From NCBI GenBank assembly GCA_016280525.1, contig JAEEGW010000057.1, positions 1-6,304 of the forward strand: DNA of 6,304 nucleotides, given 5' to 3'. Source of the DNA: Clostridiales bacterium. GTDB lineage: Bacteria; Bacillota; Clostridia; Oscillospirales; CAG-272. Below are positions 4,639-6,304 of the stretch, in pieces. Under the pieces are notes generated by a model. It searched no databases and had not been told where the DNA came from. It worked only from the letters and a program-made list of their open reading frames with translations. The position numbers were made by a program, and so were the translations under genes. How positions within the stretch are numbered: position 1 is the first letter of the stretch; every line of letters begins with the position of its first letter.

Positions 4639-6304
4639 TTACTGTTTTACGGTTATCTCGTATTCGGCGGCCGCGTCCATATCAACGTTGAACGAGAAGG
4701 AATACGTGCCGTCTTTGTCGTAATTTACCTGATAGCCGTCGTAGCCGTTAGGTCCGGCAAGTTCGATGTCAACGTCCTTGCCGTCGGCTTTGAACGTTAC
4801 GGTCGGCTTTGTATAATCCGTAAATCCGTAGATCTTTACGGCAGCCGTGCTTCTGCCGCCGCTTATCTTGAAGGTCGCGCTGTTGTTTACCGCGCGTAAG
4901 GACGGGATAACGGTGTCTTCGTACGGCTCGCCTTCTATAACAGTTATCTTATACGGGTCTATACAGCTGTCTTTTCTTACTCTTGTAACGTTTGCGTCGT
5001 CAAGGTTCGTGCTGTAGCCCCACGGCATAAGGATTATCTCGATATGCAGGACGTCGCCTTTTTTCAGCGTTACGGCGTCAAGATCGAGCGAGAGCGAACC
5101 GGTGTTGATAGCGCCGTCAAATTTGTCGCGGAAGACGAAGCATCCGTCGTATTTCTGCCCGCCTATCGTTATATCGCTGCTTCTTACTATCAGCGCGAAG
5201 TTTACGGATTCCTTTTCGTTCGCTCTGAAATAATCGTAATAAGGATATTCTTTGCCGAGCTTTACTATCCTGTCCGTTTTGACAGTCGTATCGACTTTTT
5301 CGTTTACGCCTTCGCCGTTTTCGTTAAGATATCCGACTCTTGCGAACTGCAGGTTGAAGCTGTCGAACGTGAAGAGGGCGAAATCGTTTTTGAAGTCGGC
5401 TATGTTTATGTCGTCAAGCACTTCAAGCTTTATGTCGTAGAACGTTCTGTTTTCGTCCGTCTGCGCCATTTCGGTATGTCTGTACGTCGCTTTGATCTTT
5501 CCGTCGTCAGACAGATATTCCGTGTGCAGATCCGCGTAGACCGGGCCGTGAGAGGCTATGTCCGCGCTCTGCGATTCGGAGCGGTACATATTTCCGTCCG
5601 CGTCGGTGTAATTTAAGAAATAAAGTCTGCCAACGCTCGTGTGCTGAGTTCCGCGGCCGTTGTTCCAGTACGGGGCGGAATTTGATCTGAAGTCCGGCAG
5701 CACCCAGCCGTCTTTTCCGTTGACGTAGTAGGGAACTATGCAGTTGGTCTCCGTTACGCCGACGGACAGATGATAGTACGGGATATGGAAAGCGATAAAC
5801 GAAAGCTGTTTTAACGGGTAGTTGCCCCAGTTCTGATACAGATGAAGCACCGTGAAGTTCTTGCATTCGTCCTTGCCCACGGTCACGGGGAAGTAGACCT
5901 CGCCGTATGCCGCGGCTCCCGTCGCCGGTTCCGGATAGTAGAGCGGCTCTTCGTTTTCGCCGTCAAAGTTCTTGCCTACCTCAAGCGGTATCGGCAAAAG
6001 CATACTGTTTTCGTTCAGTATGGCGGCGCATTCAAGTCTGCCTCTGCGCGTCAGTCTGTTTTCAGCCGTCTGGATATATATCGTTCTGTCAACTACTCCG
6101 TCGCCGCGGATGAGCGTGTTTACGTTGAACTGTTTGTCCGGCCTCGACTTGAAAGCCGTGTCGAATTCCATGGCCTCGACGGTAAAGGCGTAGCAGCCTC
6201 TTATGCCGTCGTATCCCATGTATTTGGCTTTGTCTATGTCTTTTACGTATATTTCCGTAAGCGGATTTCTTTCTATATACGCTTCTTTTCTCAGCTCGTT
6301 GAAC
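4639..6304 (-). CDS. Large protein, C-terminal 554 residues (paralogue of the 1114-4248 gene; 5' end outside window)
   Basis: The frame is open from the right edge to TAA at 4639. An in-frame ATG at 6219 is not the start: the 28 codons upstream of it (F-N-E-L-R-K-E-A-Y-I-E-R-N-P-L...) match residues 489-503 of the middle protein. The fragment is 554 residues against 556 for the corresponding part of the middle protein and is collinear throughout. It shares K-I/G-I-R-G-C-Y near the start, the core with H-L-Y-Q-N-W-G-N-Y, S-V-G-V-T-E-T-N-C, G-K-D-G-W, S-E-S-Q-S-A-D-I and Q-T-D-E-N-R-T, a later D-I-T-I-G-G-x-K-Y, and the C-terminal E-L-A-G-P-N-G-Y-D-G-Y-Q-V ending in V-K-Q. By analogy the missing N-terminus should carry a lipoprotein signal and tether, but this cannot be seen. 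The family is not recognised. The gene has its own terminator 12 bases downstream and so ends a separate transcription unit. Confidence 0.92.
   Translation of the reverse strand, partial: FNELRKEAYIERNPLTEIYVKDIDKAKYMGYDGIRGCYAFTVEAMEFDTAFKSRPDKQFNVNTLIRGDGVVDRTIYIQTAENRLTRRGRLECAAILNENSMLLPIPLEVGKNFDGENEEPLYYPEPATGAAAYGEVYFPVTVGKDECKNFTVLHLYQNWGNYPLKQLSFIAFHIPYYHLSVGVTETNCIVPYYVNGKDGWVLPDFRSNSAPYWNNGRGTQHTSVGRLYFLNYTDADGNMYRSESQSADIASHGPVYADLHTEYLSDDGKIKATYRHTEMAQTDENRTFYDIKLEVLDDINIADFKNDFALFTFDSFNLQFARVGYLNENGEGVNEKVDTTVKTDRIVKLGKEYPYYDYFRANEKESVNFALIVRSSDITIGGQKYDGCFVFRDKFDGAINTGSLSLDLDAVTLKKGDVLHIEIILMPWGYSTNLDDANVTRVRKDSCIDPYKITVIEGEPYEDTVIPSLRAVNNSATFKISGGRSTAAVKIYGFTDYTKPTVTFKADGKDVDIELAGPNGYDGYQVNYDKDGTYSFSFNVDMDAAAEYEITVKQ

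Noticed and set aside
5044..5866. Long plus-strand frame at 5044-5616 and minus-strand out-of-frame frame at 5507-5866
   Set aside because: Both overlap the right-hand coding region in other frames. Similarity of the right-hand and middle proteins fixes the true frame.
4639..6219. Right-hand gene starting at the ATG at 6219
   Set aside because: The frame stays open to the window edge, and the upstream codons match the middle paralogue, so this Met is internal.

Overview
The window looks like a chromosomal segment from a low-to-mid GC Gram-positive gut-type Clostridia member (Oscillospirales or Christensenellales-like). This rests on three things: secreted lipoproteins with acidic Thr/Glu-rich tethers, strong Shine-Dalgarno sites, and an ACTCCCTCAG...-type structured intergenic repeat, which from memory is common in Faecalibacterium and its relatives. 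The taxonomy is inference. I could not run a database search.

All genes lie on the minus strand, so the window reads right to left. (1) 4639-6304 is the C-terminal 554 residues of a large protein whose start lies beyond the right edge. (2) 4249-4638 is a 390-base intergenic region. In transcription order it holds a strong intrinsic terminator, a roughly 200-base hairpin-rich repeat with inverted ends, a second terminator-like hairpin that resembles the first, an AT-rich tract, and a well-formed sigma-A promoter with an extended -10. (3) 1114-4248 is a complete 1044-residue lipoprotein. (4) 1-1091 is the first 363 residues of a second lipoprotein. It starts 22 bases after the previous stop codon, has its own ribosome binding site, and runs off the left edge.

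The three proteins are paralogues of one architecture. The middle protein spans both halves: its residues 70-376 align with the left fragment and its residues 489-1044 align collinearly with the right fragment. I do not recognise the family by name. The visible plan is a lipoprotein signal peptide, an acidic flexible tether, an N-terminal domain with an R-M-N-S-x-R-L-G-Y-Y-Y-Y-D motif, a beta-sandwich resembling carbohydrate-binding modules, a long middle part, a strikingly conserved core around H-L-Y-Q-N-W-G-N-Y and S-V-G-V-T-E-T-N-C, and a C-terminal beta-rich domain with E-L-A-G-P-N-G-Y-D-G-Y-Q-V. Together they look like a tandem family of surface-anchored extracellular proteins, possibly acting on or binding carbohydrate; that function is inference. 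The promoter and terminators divide the array into two transcription units: the right-hand gene, and the middle plus left genes.
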